Shown here piece by piece: positions 52,412-63,044 of a stretch of 64,000 bases of DNA. The stretch lies in assembly GCA_900539345.1 (NCBI GenBank), contig UQBS01000002.1:1-64000 (forward strand), given 5' to 3'. The first letter of the stretch is position 1; the number at the start of each line of letters is the position of its first letter. The stretch is from an uncultured Coriobacteriaceae bacterium (lineage in GTDB: Bacteria > Actinomycetota > Coriobacteriia > Coriobacteriales > UMGS124). Below the pieces are notes generated by a model. That model saw nothing but the letters and a program-made list of their open reading frames with translations. It had not been told where the DNA came from and ran no database searches. Position numbers and translations under genes: made by a program.

Positions 52412-54013
52412 TTACAGCTCGAACATGGCGGCGAGCGCCTTGCGGTCGGCCTTGCCGTTGGAGTTCAGCGGCATGGAGTCGATGTACTTGAAGGAGCTCG
52501 GTACCATGTAGGTGGGGAGAGCCTGCTTGAGCTGGGCCTTGATCTTCTTGGTGAGGGCAAAGCCGCGCGGGGCTTCCAGGTCGGAGGGCACGACGATGGC
52601 CGTGAGGTGGGCGATGGAGCCACCCTTGCGCACGGGCAGCACGCATGCCATGCGCACCTCGGGCACAGCCACGAGGCACGACTCGATGTCGCCCAGCTCG
52701 ATGCGGTAGCCGTGGAGCTTCACCTGCAGGTCGAGCCTGCCGTGGTAGTAGATGATACCGGAGGGGTCGCGAGTGACCTCGTCGCCCGTGCGGTACGACT
52801 TGCGGCCCTGCGCCAGCACCTCAGGGCAGGAGTGGAAGGCGGCCTCGGTGATGTCGGGGCGCTTCCAGTAGCCGCGGGCCACGGTGTTGCCCACGATGTA
52901 CATCTCGCCGGGAGTGCCGTCGGACACCTGTTCGAGCGTGGCGGGGTCCACCACATAGAGGTCGGTGCCGGGCTTGGAGAAGCCGATGGGCAGGGCCTTG
53001 TCGGCGCTCAGCATCTCATCGGTGATGCGGCACAGCGTCACCAGGTCGGTGGACTCGGTGGGGCCGTAGCCGTTGTAGACCTCGACGCGACCGTTGAAAC
53101 GCTCGCGCACGGCGCGCACGGTCTCAGGGCGCAGCGTCTCGCCGGCCAGGAGCATGCGGCGCAGGCGCGGCATGAGGGTATCGCCGAAGGATGGATCGGC
53201 CAGGCACTGCTCGACAAAGGAAGGCGTGGAGACCCAGTCCGTGGCGCCCGAACGGCCAAGCGCCTCGAACGTGGCGGCCAGGCTTGCGTCGGCGGCCGCC
53301 TCGTTGGCGAAGCACGTGTCGCCGCGGGTAAGGCCGCAGCACATGTCGGTGATGCTCACGTCGAAGGAGAACGGGGTGCGGTTGAACCACACGCGTCCGC
53401 CGAAGTCGGGGTCCTGACCCTCCGAGAGAGGTTCGTCGAAGGCGTAGTCGCTCGTCATCCAGTCATAGAAGCCGTCGACGCACTCAGTGGTGACCTCAAC
53501 GCCCTTGGGCGTGCCGGTGCTGCCCGAGGTGAAGAGGATGTAGTAGGTGTCCTCGGCGCCCAGGCCTTCCAGGGCGTGGGCCTGCTCGGCGCTGAAAGGC
53601 TGGGCGCATGCGGCCGCGAGCTCCTCGGGGCCGATGCAAGGAGCACCCATCTCGGGGGCGTTTGCCTGGGTGAACGTGCCAATGGTGTCAAGCACGGCAG
53701 TGGGTGCGACCTGGGAGGCGATGTTTGCCACGCGCTCAGCGGGGTAGACCGTGTCGACAGGCGCATAGGCATGGCCCGATTTCACGCAAGCCAGGAAGCT
53801 CACGAGCATAAGGGGCGACTTGTGGCCGTACACCACAAGCGGGGCCTTTGCGGGAATGTCGGGGTGGCCGGCGATCCAGCAGGCAAGGGCATCTGAGGCG
53901 CGGCGCAGCTGCGAGAACGTGATGCGCTCGCCGTCGCTGTTGACGAAGGCGACGCGGTTCGGCACGAGGTCGGCCTGGGCGTCTACGGCTTTGACAAAGG
54001 CGCTAGCGATCAC
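52412..54013 (-). CDS. dltA: D-alanine--D-alanyl carrier protein ligase
   Basis: Adenylating enzyme of 533 residues activating D-Ala with ATP and loading DltC. A3 motif LFTSGSTGTPKGVE, A5 VYNGYGPTESTDL, A7 YRTGDEV and A10 NSNGKADRKAL are present. I start at GTG 54013 (GGGAG eight bases upstream); a TTG two codons earlier is too close to it. First gene of the operon dltABCD-dltX-transglutaminase. The polymer receiving D-Ala in this organism is not evident here. Confidence 0.95.
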   Translation of the reverse strand: MIASAFVKAVDAQADLVPNRVAFVNSDGERITFSQLRRASDALACWIAGHPDIPAKAPLVVYGHKSPLMLVSFLACVKSGHAYAPVDTVYPAERVANIASQVAPTAVLDTIGTFTQANAPEMGAPCIGPEELAAACAQPFSAEQAHALEGLGAEDTYYILFTSGSTGTPKGVEVTTECVDGFYDWMTSDYAFDEPLSEGQDPDFGGRVWFNRTPFSFDVSITDMCCGLTRGDTCFANEAAADASLAATFEALGRSGATDWVSTPSFVEQCLADPSFGDTLMPRLRRMLLAGETLRPETVRAVRERFNGRVEVYNGYGPTESTDLVTLCRITDEMLSADKALPIGFSKPGTDLYVVDPATLEQVSDGTPGEMYIVGNTVARGYWKRPDITEAAFHSCPEVLAQGRKSYRTGDEVTRDPSGIIYYHGRLDLQVKLHGYRIELGDIESCLVAVPEVRMACVLPVRKGGSIAHLTAIVVPSDLEAPRGFALTKKIKAQLKQALPTYMVPSSFKYIDSMPLNSNGKADRKALAAMFEL

Positions 54014-54063
54014 AGTCAAGTCTCCCTACTCAGCATTCAGTACCAAATCAAAAGCGGCCCGAG

Positions 54064-54280
54064 CGCAACGTGGCACATCAGGTTCCGCCTCCCACCAAAA
54101 AGCGGGTTCTGATGCGCAAGGCGCGCAGGGCCGACGTGTACTGGGGTACTCTAGGTCCTGCGGAACGCGGCGCATCAGGTTCCGCCCATACACACGCAGG
54201 TTCTGGCCTGCAAGGCGTCGGGAGGCGATGCGTACTAGATGTACGTGAGCCTCCCGAGAACGCAGCAGGCCAGGTTCTGC
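54064..54280. repeat. Family B structured repeats: a half unit and two units
   Basis: Right-half remnant at 54064-54088, full units at 54097-54186 and 54190-54280. Middle stems GCAGGGCC/GGTCCTGC and TCGGGAGGC/GCCTCCCGA; the second unit has a new outer stem CTGGCCTGC/GCAGGCCAG in place of CTGATGCGC/GCGCATCAG. The array fills the gap between the lipoprotein stop (nine bases away) and the dltA upstream region. Confidence 0.87.
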
Positions 54281-54288
54281 ATCACACC

Positions 54289-54516
54289 CTAGTTGTTGTT
54301 GATAACGGGAAGGTCGTCGCCGTAGCAGTTATCCTGCTCGCCCTCGCCTGCGTTGTTGTCCGAGGAAGCGGGCTGCGAGGCAGCGGGCGTGGCGCTCTGC
54401 ACCGTGGTGCCCTGCTGCTCCTGCTCGCCGCAACCGGTGAGTGCGAGGGCACCGGCGGCCAGAAGGGCGGCACCGGCAAGCACGACGATGTTCTTGAGAG
54501 AGTTGGTGCGGGTCAT
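54289..54516 (-). CDS. Small lipoprotein, function unknown
   Basis: A 75-residue secreted protein with a type II signal and lipobox LTGC near residue 28, then a disordered Gln/Ser/Ala/Asn-rich tail of about 47 residues ending in NNN and containing one further Cys. GGAGG precedes ATG 54516. No known family. Confidence 0.7.
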   Translation of the reverse strand: MTRTNSLKNIVVLAGAALLAAGALALTGCGEQEQQGTTVQSATPAASQPASSDNNAGEGEQDNCYGDDLPVINNN

Positions 54517-54844
54517 GTATACCTCCAGGGGGAGTGTCGGTAAGAATAGCCAAACATGCAACGCTACATGGTAGCCCATGCGACGGCCCGCCGACTGCAC
54601 GCGTCGGCCCGCAACAAACTTAACAGCTATATTAAATAGGGGGAGGCGCGGGATTTGAATGCGAGTGCCGCCAACAGGTCTTCCCTGAATAATTAATCCC
54701 ACTTATTCAAACCAATATTTCCATTCAAGTTTGAGTTTATGCCGTCGAACCGAAACGATAAGGAAATCTCCACATCCCCGTGTTGAAACACAAATCGCGG
54801 GTTTACCATCTGCGCGTTCGATATCGCCTTGAGGAAAAGGAACC
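54517..54844. other. AT-rich intergenic stretch between divergent genes
   Basis: No gene or RNA recognised. It contains a small hairpin (CCGAC...GTCGG near 54590) and an AT-rich run at 54615-54750. TTGAAA at about 54783 may be a -35 box for the following gene, but I see no well-placed -10. Confidence 0.4.
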
Positions 54845-55456
54845 ATGGACGACCAGACGATGGGGCACGACCCAGCCGCGCAGGCGCAGACGCTCATTAT
54901 GCGCCAGGATGTATCCGAGCGCGCCAGGACTATGCTCAAGCGTCTTTTGGCTGCCCATGAAGTGTGGTTCGACGTGGAGCGCGATCGCACGGTCGCCGGT
55001 CGCGTCTTCCCCGGGGTTGCGGAGTACCACGAGCAGGGTGAGCGCTATGTGCTCACCAAGAGGGCCAAGCTCTGGGAGGTTGCCAGCAACGAATACGTTT
55101 TCTTCGACACCGTCGGGTTTCTCGAAGAAGGCGCATTCGAGGAGATGGTCTCCTTCATGAAGCAAAAGGCGCTCCCCGAGATGGTGCATCCGCATCCCGA
55201 CCACATGTTCTCCAACCTCTCCCTGGTGCTCATCGCAGACTCGGTTGCCCCCGAGGTCGCGAAGGCCGTGCGTCGCACGCGCTTCCGCAAGAACTACAAG
55301 TGGGGCATCTGGGGCTGGAGTGACCTGCGGGTCGCCGTGGTGGACCTGGGGGAAGGCGAGTTCGGACGCGTGATGACAAACGCCGCAGGCAAGATCATCA
55401 AGAAGAACCTTGAGGCAAACCTGGCGCCTGCGGCACGGGAAAAGAAGGAGGACTGA
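54845..55456 (+). CDS. Hypothetical protein encoded with cstA
   Basis: A 203-residue soluble protein with no signal or span. Regions such as RYVLTKRAKLWEVASNEYVF, SNLSLVLIADSV and FRKNYKWGIWGWSDLRVAVV look like a compact alpha/beta fold, with a basic C-terminal tail. I do not recognise it. It ends five bases before cstA with AAGGAGG inside its last codons, so the two are coupled; a role in regulating or assisting the peptide transporter is only inferred from position. Confidence 0.75.
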   Translation: MDDQTMGHDPAAQAQTLIMRQDVSERARTMLKRLLAAHEVWFDVERDRTVAGRVFPGVAEYHEQGERYVLTKRAKLWEVASNEYVFFDTVGFLEEGAFEEMVSFMKQKALPEMVHPHPDHMFSNLSLVLIADSVAPEVAKAVRRTRFRKNYKWGIWGWSDLRVAVVDLGEGEFGRVMTNAAGKIIKKNLEANLAPAAREKKED

Positions 55457-55461
55457 AGAGA

Positions 55462-57231
55462 ATGAACGCGACACTCGTTCTTCTCGCCGCGATCGTCGTC
55501 CTCGTCGTGGGCTATGTCGCCTACGGCGGATGGCTCGCGAAGCAGTGGGGTCTCGACGACAGCAACGTCACCCCTGCGCATGCTCTTGAGGACGGCACCG
55601 ACTACGTGCCCGCCAAGCCCTACGTGGTGCTCGGCCACCACTTCTCGTCCATTGCCGGCGCCGGTCCCGTCAACGGCCCCATCCAGGCTGCCATCTTCGG
55701 CTGGGTGCCGGTGCTCCTGTGGATTCTCATCGGCGGCATCTTCTTCGGCGCCATGCACGACTTCGGCGCCCTGTTTGCCTCGCTTCGCCACAAGGGCCAG
55801 ACGATGGCCCAGGTCGTGGCGGCCAACATCGATGACGGGGCCAAGAAGCTCTTCATCGTCTTCGCGTACCTCACGCTGATTCTCGTTGTGGCTGCCTTCG
55901 CCTCCATCGTGGCCTCCACCTTTGCCGTGACGGCCGACGCCAACGGCGTGATCGACATGTCCGAGGGCTCCACGAACCTGGCCAACGCCCGCACCGCCAT
56001 GATCTCGGTGCTCTTCATCATCTTCGCCATCGCTTGGGGCGCCCTCACCCGCGGCCGCAACCTGCCTGGTCCCGTGAACATCGTGGGCGCCATCGCCCTC
56101 ATCGTGGTCATCGTCGTCCTCGGCTATAACATGCCGTTCATCCAGCTCGACGCCACTACTTGGATGTGGCTCGTGGGTGCCTACATCCTCATCGCCTCGG
56201 TTGCCCCGGTTTGGATCCTGCTCCAGCCTCGCGACTATCTGTCGAGCTACCTGCTCTACGGTATGATTGCCCTGGCCCTCGTGGGCGTCATCGGCGCCGG
56301 CATCACGGGCAACCTGGGCGACTCCGCCTCCATCCCGGCTTTCACTGCCTTCAACGTCGACGCTTCGGTGAAGGGCGCCAGCAAGGTTGCCACCTCCGGC
56401 TTCCTGTTCCCGGCCCTGTTTATCACCATCGCCTGCGGCGCCATTTCCGGCTTCCACTCGCTGGTCGCCTCCGGCACTACCTCCAAGCAGCTCGACCGTG
56501 AGACCCAGGCAAAGCCGATCGCCTACGGCGGCATGCTCCTCGAGTGCCTCGTGGCCGTCATCTCCCTGTGCGCCGTCGCCTTCGTGTTCAACGGCTACAT
56601 GGACGGCACCTACGCTTCCCCCACGGCGGTCTTCGCCGGCGGCCTGTCCAAGATGCTCGCCTGCGTCTTCGGCGCGGGTGCCGAGTCCATCGCGTACTCG
56701 CTGCTCATTCTGGCCGTGTCGGTGTTCTGCCTCACCTCGCTCGACACCGCCACCCGCCTTGCCCGTTACATGTTCCAGGAGTTCTTCATCCCCGTGGGCA
56801 AGACCGTCGACGACGTCACCGGCTTCAAGAAGGTCCTCGTGAACCCCTGGGTCGGCACCATCATCACCGTCCTTGCCGGCGTGCTTCTGGGCCTGCACGG
56901 CTACACGCTCATCTGGCCGCTCTTCGGCGCCGCCAACCAGCTGCTCGCCGCGCTCGGCCTGCTCGCCGTGGCTGCCTTCCTGGGCAACATTGGCAAGAAC
57001 AACAAGATGTTCTACATCCCCATGCTGTTCATGCTCATCGTCACGCTGTCCTCGCTGTGCCTGACCATCCAGGCCAAGGCCGCCATCATCTTCGGCGGCG
57101 GCCTCACCGAGGCCAACACGGCTGCGACGCTCATGCAGTTCATCCTCGGCATCATCCTGGTCGTCCTCGCCATCATTCTGGCAGTCAAGGGCTGCAAGAC
57201 CATCTTTGGCAAGAAGAAGGCCGTCGCTTAA
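55462..57231 (+). CDS. cstA: Carbon starvation protein CstA family transporter
   Basis: Integral membrane transporter of 589 residues with about fifteen spans, imports peptides or pyruvate by proton symport in characterised members. Family segments are GHHFSSIAGAGPVNGPIQAA, MHDFGALFASLRHKGQT and the later SGFHSLVASGTTSKQLDRE. Length fits the shorter Gram-positive form. The ATG at 55462 follows AAGGAGG. Partner of the preceding hypothetical gene. Confidence 0.93.
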   Translation: MNATLVLLAAIVVLVVGYVAYGGWLAKQWGLDDSNVTPAHALEDGTDYVPAKPYVVLGHHFSSIAGAGPVNGPIQAAIFGWVPVLLWILIGGIFFGAMHDFGALFASLRHKGQTMAQVVAANIDDGAKKLFIVFAYLTLILVVAAFASIVASTFAVTADANGVIDMSEGSTNLANARTAMISVLFIIFAIAWGALTRGRNLPGPVNIVGAIALIVVIVVLGYNMPFIQLDATTWMWLVGAYILIASVAPVWILLQPRDYLSSYLLYGMIALALVGVIGAGITGNLGDSASIPAFTAFNVDASVKGASKVATSGFLFPALFITIACGAISGFHSLVASGTTSKQLDRETQAKPIAYGGMLLECLVAVISLCAVAFVFNGYMDGTYASPTAVFAGGLSKMLACVFGAGAESIAYSLLILAVSVFCLTSLDTATRLARYMFQEFFIPVGKTVDDVTGFKKVLVNPWVGTIITVLAGVLLGLHGYTLIWPLFGAANQLLAALGLLAVAAFLGNIGKNNKMFYIPMLFMLIVTLSSLCLTIQAKAAIIFGGGLTEANTAATLMQFILGIILVVLAIILAVKGCKTIFGKKKAVA

Positions 57232-57261
57232 GGCGCACCCATATTGCCAAGTGCTTCCCAG

Positions 57262-57296
57262 GCCGTCGTCCGCATTGTGCGGGCGGCGGCTTTTTT
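57262..57296 (+). terminator. cstA terminator
   Basis: GCCGTCGTCCGC pairs with GCGGGCGGCGGC, followed by six T. Confidence 0.88.
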
Positions 57297-57335
57297 CATG
57301 GCGCAAGGGAGCATGCGGCGGTCTGCGTGGTCGCC

Positions 57336-57475
57336 GCCAGCCTTCCCAGATGAGCATGCAAGAACACCCCGCCCGGCCTTTCCTGATGGGCACGAATATG
57401 TGCATCCGGCCTCCCTAGATGAGCCTGTGTGGGTGTACTTGGCCTCTCCCGATGGGCCCACATGAAGTGCCTCGG
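57336..57475. repeat. Degenerate tandem repeat of about 33-37 bases, four units
   Basis: The box GGCCTNYCCNGATGRGC (N any, Y pyrimidine, R purine) starts near 57339, 57374, 57408 and 57441, with 14-20 variable bases between boxes. The second unit has a small inner hairpin (GGCAC...GTGC). No protein gene lies in 57232-57744, and the stretch after 57480 is AT-richer, presumably holding the gdhA promoter, which I could not pin down. Confidence 0.5.
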
Positions 57476-57600
57476 GGCCGTTAACACAGCGCCATCCAAT
57501 CAGAAATCAAGCTGCAACACCTCATCTGCCTGGTATGGAGAAGTGTCAATAGACTATTTCCTCACTGTTAAATCAGCCTTGTGAGCCTGTTTCCCAATAG

Positions 57601-59100
<1,500 letters not shown>

Positions 59101-59127
59101 TCTTCTTGTATCGTTTTGTGTGACAAG

Positions 59128-59166
59128 GCGGTCCTGCAACCAATTTGGCTGCGGGACCGCTTTTTT
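59128..59166 (+). terminator. gdhA terminator
   Basis: GCGGTCCTGCA pairs with TGCGGGACCGC (small interruption), then six T. Confidence 0.88.
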
Positions 59167-59239
59167 GTTGTGCGTGATGCGAAGCGGCTGTATGTGGGGT
59201 AGCCTAAGCGCCTGAACGGATCGAAGGGAAAGGATGGCC

Positions 59240-59826
59240 ATGTCAACCTCAGGCATAGAGCGTCATGCCGAGGACTTCTTCGCGTATGCGCATGAAGTCA
59301 TCGACGCAGGCAGGCGCGTCTTGAGGCTGGTTTTGTGCAGCATGGAAGCACCTCGACGCTGCTGCACTCGCTTGCCGTTGCTGCCCGCGCCGACACCATG
59401 GCGCGTGTCTTTGGGTGCACTGAGCATCTGCTTGAGATTCGTCGCGCGGCGCTCTTGCATGACTACTACCTTTATGACTGGCATGTGCGTGGCGACAGCA
59501 GCGCCGGGCATGCCACCCATCATGCGGCCCGTGCGCTGGCGAACGCGCTTGAGGACTATCCCGACCTCACCGAGCGCGAATGCGACGCAATCCGTTGCCA
59601 CATGTTCCCGATCAACCCCACACCCCCGCGATATAGCGTGGGATGGTTTGTGACCTGCGCCGACAAGGTGTGCGCCTCGCACGAGACGTTCATGCGTTCG
59701 GAGCTGGCGTATCCCATGCTGCGTCGGCTTGCCGCTCTCTACATGCCCGATGTCGACTTGGGCGTGACACCTGCTGGTCTCGTCGTTGTGCCTGCGCAGC
59801 ACCTCGTTCGCGAGGGGGTGCGGTAG
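59240..59826 (+). pseudogene. HD-domain phosphohydrolase gene with a frameshift
   Basis: The first 32 codons from ATG 59240 (AAAGG upstream) give the usual N-terminus, HAEDFFAYAHEVIDAGRRVLRLV. The rest, from about 59335, continues only in the +2 frame: QHGSTSTLLHSLAVAARADTM, ALLHDYYLYDWHV, HHAARALANAL and CHMFPINPTPP, holding the HD-family His/Asp metal ligands. One missing T in GGTTTTGTGCAG (59329-59340) would restore RLVFVQHG. It is a true frameshift, a sequencing error in a short T-run, or less likely recoding. The next gene starts two bases after the stop. Confidence 0.8.
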
Positions 59827-59827
59827 C

Positions 59828-60805
59828 TTGGATCAGCTTGCGGGCTTTGATTTCGCTTTGGTGTATTGGGTCGCCCGGATGGTGGCGTCCTTCTTCGCCT
59901 ATTCGTTTGCAGGTTGGCTCTTCGAGGTCATCATCTCGCTTTTCCAGCACCATCGTTTTGTCGACCGAGGGTTCTCGTTTGGCCCGGTGTGTCCCATCTA
60001 CGGCGTCGGCGCGCTTCTGGCGGTGCTGTTTCTCTCGCACCTGACCGACCCCCTCGTTCAGTTTGTGGTGGGGTTCTTTGCCGCGGGTGTCCTTGAGTTT
60101 TCGACCTCTTGGGTGATGGAGCGCATGTTCCATGCGCGTTGGTGGGACTACTCCAACATCCCGCTTAACATCAACGGCCGCATCTGCGTGCCTGGGCTGC
60201 TTCTGTTCAGCACACTCATGCTGTGCGTGAACTTCTTTGCCCAGCCCGCCCTGGAGGGCCTGTTCGACCTTGTGCCCGCGCAGGCGCTCGTGATGGCGAC
60301 GACCGCCGCGTCTGTCGTGTTTGCTGTTGACCTCACGGCCAGCTTTATCCATATGCGGGGCATGCTCGAGAAGGTACGTGGCATTCAGGGCGTTGTTTCT
60401 GATCTTTCGGAGCGGGCGCATGATGCCCTCGACACGCTTGTTGATTTCAAAGACGGTCTGATGGAAAACATCAAGTCAATCGCGGACCCTGTCGTGCGTG
60501 AGGAGCTGCAGCTCAAGCTGAGGGGCGCCTGGCGCGACACGTGGTCGGGCTACGAGCGCAAGTCCATGCGCGACCCGCGCTTCAGGTTCACCCAGTACGG
60601 TGAGACGTTTGAGATGCTGCGCCGTGTGCGCCCCTGGATAAAGAAGAAGGCGGCAGACATGTCCGACTCGCTGACGGCCGTGACCTCGAAGGTTGACGGC
60701 CGAGGGGACACGGCGCCCGCGGAAGATGAAGAGCCGTCCGCGGCACGGAACCAAGGACAGGCATGCCCTGCGGAACCAAGCAAGCATGCAGGTGATGTAC
60801 ACTAA
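59828..60805 (+). CDS. Membrane protein of the putative ABC-transporter type IV (CmpB) family
   Basis: A 325-residue protein. The first about 185 residues have five membrane spans with the family motif FSFGPVCPIYGVGALL, ARWWDYSNIPLNINGRIC and CVPGLLLF; the remaining 140 residues form a coiled, charged cytoplasmic tail. Function is not established. The start is TTG 59828, immediately after the HD-gene stop, with GGGGG upstream, so the two are likely coupled and often co-occur. Confidence 0.78.
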   Translation: MDQLAGFDFALVYWVARMVASFFAYSFAGWLFEVIISLFQHHRFVDRGFSFGPVCPIYGVGALLAVLFLSHLTDPLVQFVVGFFAAGVLEFSTSWVMERMFHARWWDYSNIPLNINGRICVPGLLLFSTLMLCVNFFAQPALEGLFDLVPAQALVMATTAASVVFAVDLTASFIHMRGMLEKVRGIQGVVSDLSERAHDALDTLVDFKDGLMENIKSIADPVVREELQLKLRGAWRDTWSGYERKSMRDPRFRFTQYGETFEMLRRVRPWIKKKAADMSDSLTAVTSKVDGRGDTAPAEDEEPSAARNQGQACPAEPSKHAGDVH

Positions 60806-60896
60806 GAGCAGTTGTTAGGGCGAAGTGATGTGCCCGGAGAAGACAGCGCGCTTGAGGCTGCGACGGGGCACATCGCGTAGAGCGAAGGAGATGCTC

Positions 60897-61988
60897 ATGG
60901 GTAGGTCGGCAGGCGGCGGGGGAGGCGGCGGTTTTTCTGGTGGCGGCTTCTCCAGCGGAGGATTCTCCGGGGGCGGTTTGTCCTCGGGTGGCTTTTCGGG
61001 CGGACATCACAGCGGCGGCAGGAGCTCGTCTCCGAGCGGCGGTTCCTCCTTTGGTGGGGGCCCGCACCATAGCTTCGGACCTTCGTTTTTCCCCTCCTTT
61101 GTGGTCGTGAACAACAACTCGCACAACAGGGGCACCGGCTCCGGTGGCTCCGGCGGGTCGGGCGGCGGCTCGGACAATTCGGGATGCGGTGGCATCGGCT
61201 GCGGCATCATCATCGCGCTTTTTGCCCTCATCCTGCTCGTTTCCGTGTTCTCCGCCTGCATGGACAGCTATGACACGGGTGACAGCTACTCCTCGAGCGT
61301 GGCGGCTTCCACGGTGGAACGCGAGGCCCTGCCTGCCTCTGCCGTCAATGAGACCGCGTACTACACCGACGCCGACGGCGACTGGATCCACAACGCCTCG
61401 CAGCTGGAGAGCGGTCTGCGCCACTTCTACAAGAAGACCGGCGTGCAGCCCTACGTCTACATCCTGCCCAACGGCACCACGACGTCCACTTCGGACCTGC
61501 AGTCGCGCGCCGAGAAGCTCTACGGCGAGCTGTTCACCGACGACGCGCACTTCATCCTCGTCTTCTGCGACGACGGCGAGGGCGGCTACAACTGCGGCTA
61601 TGCCGTGGGCTCGCAGGCAAAGACCATCATGGACAGCGAGGCCATCTCCATCCTGGCCGACTACCTCGACCGCTACTACAGCGACTTCTCGCTTTCCGAG
61701 GAGGAGATCTTCTCCAAGGCCTTCTCGGATGCGGCCGACCGCATCATGACGGTCACCGGCTCCACCGCGCGCACCACCACCAAGGTGCTCGGCGGCGTGG
61801 CTGTGGTGGCGCTCATCGCGGGCACCGTCATCATCGTGGTGAAGAAGCGCGACGAGCAGAAGAAGGCCGAGGCCAAGCGCACGCAGGACATCCTCAACAC
61901 CCCGCTCGAGAAGTTCGGTTCCGACGAGGTGGAGGAGCTTGCCAAGAAGTATCAGACCGACGAGGAGAAATCGTCGAAGTCCTCATAG
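60897..61988 (+). CDS. Gly/Ser-rich membrane protein with TPM-like domain
   Basis: A 363-residue protein. Residues 1-65 are repeats of GGGFSSGGFSGGG, followed by a membrane span (about 97-117, IGCGIIIALFALILLVSVF), an outside domain resembling TPM (YTDADGDWIHNASQLESGLR, VYILPNG and HFILVFCDDGEGGYNCGYAVG), a second span (about 293-312) and a Lys/Glu-rich cytoplasmic tail. TPM proteins are membrane-associated phosphatase-like or envelope-stability factors. ATG 60897 has AAGGAG six bases upstream. pspA follows 83 bases later, suggesting an envelope-stress unit. Confidence 0.7.
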   Translation: MGRSAGGGGGGGFSGGGFSSGGFSGGGLSSGGFSGGHHSGGRSSSPSGGSSFGGGPHHSFGPSFFPSFVVVNNNSHNRGTGSGGSGGSGGGSDNSGCGGIGCGIIIALFALILLVSVFSACMDSYDTGDSYSSSVAASTVEREALPASAVNETAYYTDADGDWIHNASQLESGLRHFYKKTGVQPYVYILPNGTTTSTSDLQSRAEKLYGELFTDDAHFILVFCDDGEGGYNCGYAVGSQAKTIMDSEAISILADYLDRYYSDFSLSEEEIFSKAFSDAADRIMTVTGSTARTTTKVLGGVAVVALIAGTVIIVVKKRDEQKKAEAKRTQDILNTPLEKFGSDEVEELAKKYQTDEEKSSKSS

Positions 61989-62071
61989 GTGGTCATTAAG
62001 CTGGGTAAACTAGAGGGTGCCCCCGCGCAAAGGCGCGGGCAACGTGCCTTCTTTCAAAGATGGGAGCAACA

Positions 62072-62755
62072 ATGGGCATTCTCGACCGTTTCACCGACAT
62101 CATCAAGGCCAACATCAACGACCTTCTCGATAAGGCCGAGGATCCGGCAAAGATGATCGATCAGTACATGCGCGAGCTCACCGACAACCTTGCCGACGTC
62201 AAGAAGGAAACCGCCGCCGTCATGGCTGAAGAGGCTCGCGTCGCTCGCGAGGTCAAGGCCAACGAGGTCGAGGTCGCCAAGTACGACGACCTGGCCCGCC
62301 GCGCCCTGGCCGCCGGCAACGAGGGCGACGCCCGCGTGTTCCTCGCCAAGAAGCAGGAAGTCGCGAGCAAGGGCGAGTCTCTGAAGGTCACCTACGAAGC
62401 CGCTCAGGCAAACGCCCAGAAGATGCGTCAGATGCACGACAAGCTCGTCGACGACATCAGCACGCTCAACAGCCGTCGCGAGGCCATCAAGGCAAAGTCT
62501 GCCGTTGCCAAGACGCAGGCCAAGGTCAACCAGTTCTCCAGCGCTTCCGACAAGGCCGAGGGCGCCATGGCTGCCTTTGCCCGCATGGAGGCCAAGGCCG
62601 ACCAGATGCTCGACCAAGCCAACGCCGAGGCCGAGCTCAACGCCGCCGGCACCACCGATCGCGCCGCCGACCTCGCCGCCCAGTACGCCGCCACCGGCAA
62701 CTCTGCAGCAGTGGACGACGAGCTTGAGAGGTTGAAGAAGGACATGGGACTCTAG
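62072..62755 (+). CDS. pspA: PspA/IM30 family membrane-maintenance protein
   Basis: A 227-residue ESCRT-III-like protein that binds the inner face of the membrane and stabilises it under stress. It starts MGILDRFTDIIKANINDLLD (amphipathic helix), and the rest is a long Ala/Lys/Glu coiled coil with EDPAKMIDQYMREL. ATG 62072 follows GGGAGCAACA; an ATG four codons upstream is less likely. A family A repeat starts 19 bases after the stop. Confidence 0.93.
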   Translation: MGILDRFTDIIKANINDLLDKAEDPAKMIDQYMRELTDNLADVKKETAAVMAEEARVAREVKANEVEVAKYDDLARRALAAGNEGDARVFLAKKQEVASKGESLKVTYEAAQANAQKMRQMHDKLVDDISTLNSRREAIKAKSAVAKTQAKVNQFSSASDKAEGAMAAFARMEAKADQMLDQANAEAELNAAGTTDRAADLAAQYAATGNSAAVDDELERLKKDMGL

Positions 62756-62774
62756 TCGTCCCAGTGGCTCCCGG

Positions 62775-62880
62775 AGGGTTCCAGACTCCCCTCCGGGCTC
62801 AGACAGTCCTCGCTAAGAAAAAGGGCCCGCAAGGGCCCTTTTTCTTGCTGCGGAACTCGCGCGGAGAGGAGTCTGGAACC
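62775..62880. repeat. Family A structured repeat after pspA
   Basis: Outer arms GGGTTCCAGACTCCCCTCCG (62775-62794) and 62861-62880 pair over 20 bases with one mismatch. Inside, reading with pspA, are the family boxes GCTCAGACAGTCCTCGC and GCTGCGGAACTCGCG around an apical AAGAAAAAGGGCCC-GCAA-GGGCCCTTTTTCTT hairpin, which can itself act as a bidirectional terminator. Confidence 0.85.
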
Positions 62881-63044
62881 CCTTGCGCGACTGTGACGTT
62901 CTCGCTGGCGCGCTTTTTGGGGAGGTTTGTTTGGCCCCAGAGTGGATGAAGCGGTGGTTGTCTTCTGCTCTGGCCCAGTCGATTGCCTTCCTGCGCGATA
63001 GCCCGCTCTTAGATGGCTTTTCGAGGCAACCATAAACTCCCGTG

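Noticed and set aside
55294..57405. 703-codon minus-strand open frame opposite cstA
   Set aside because: Asp/Glu/Gly/His-rich shadow composition without domains; cstA is certain on the plus strand.
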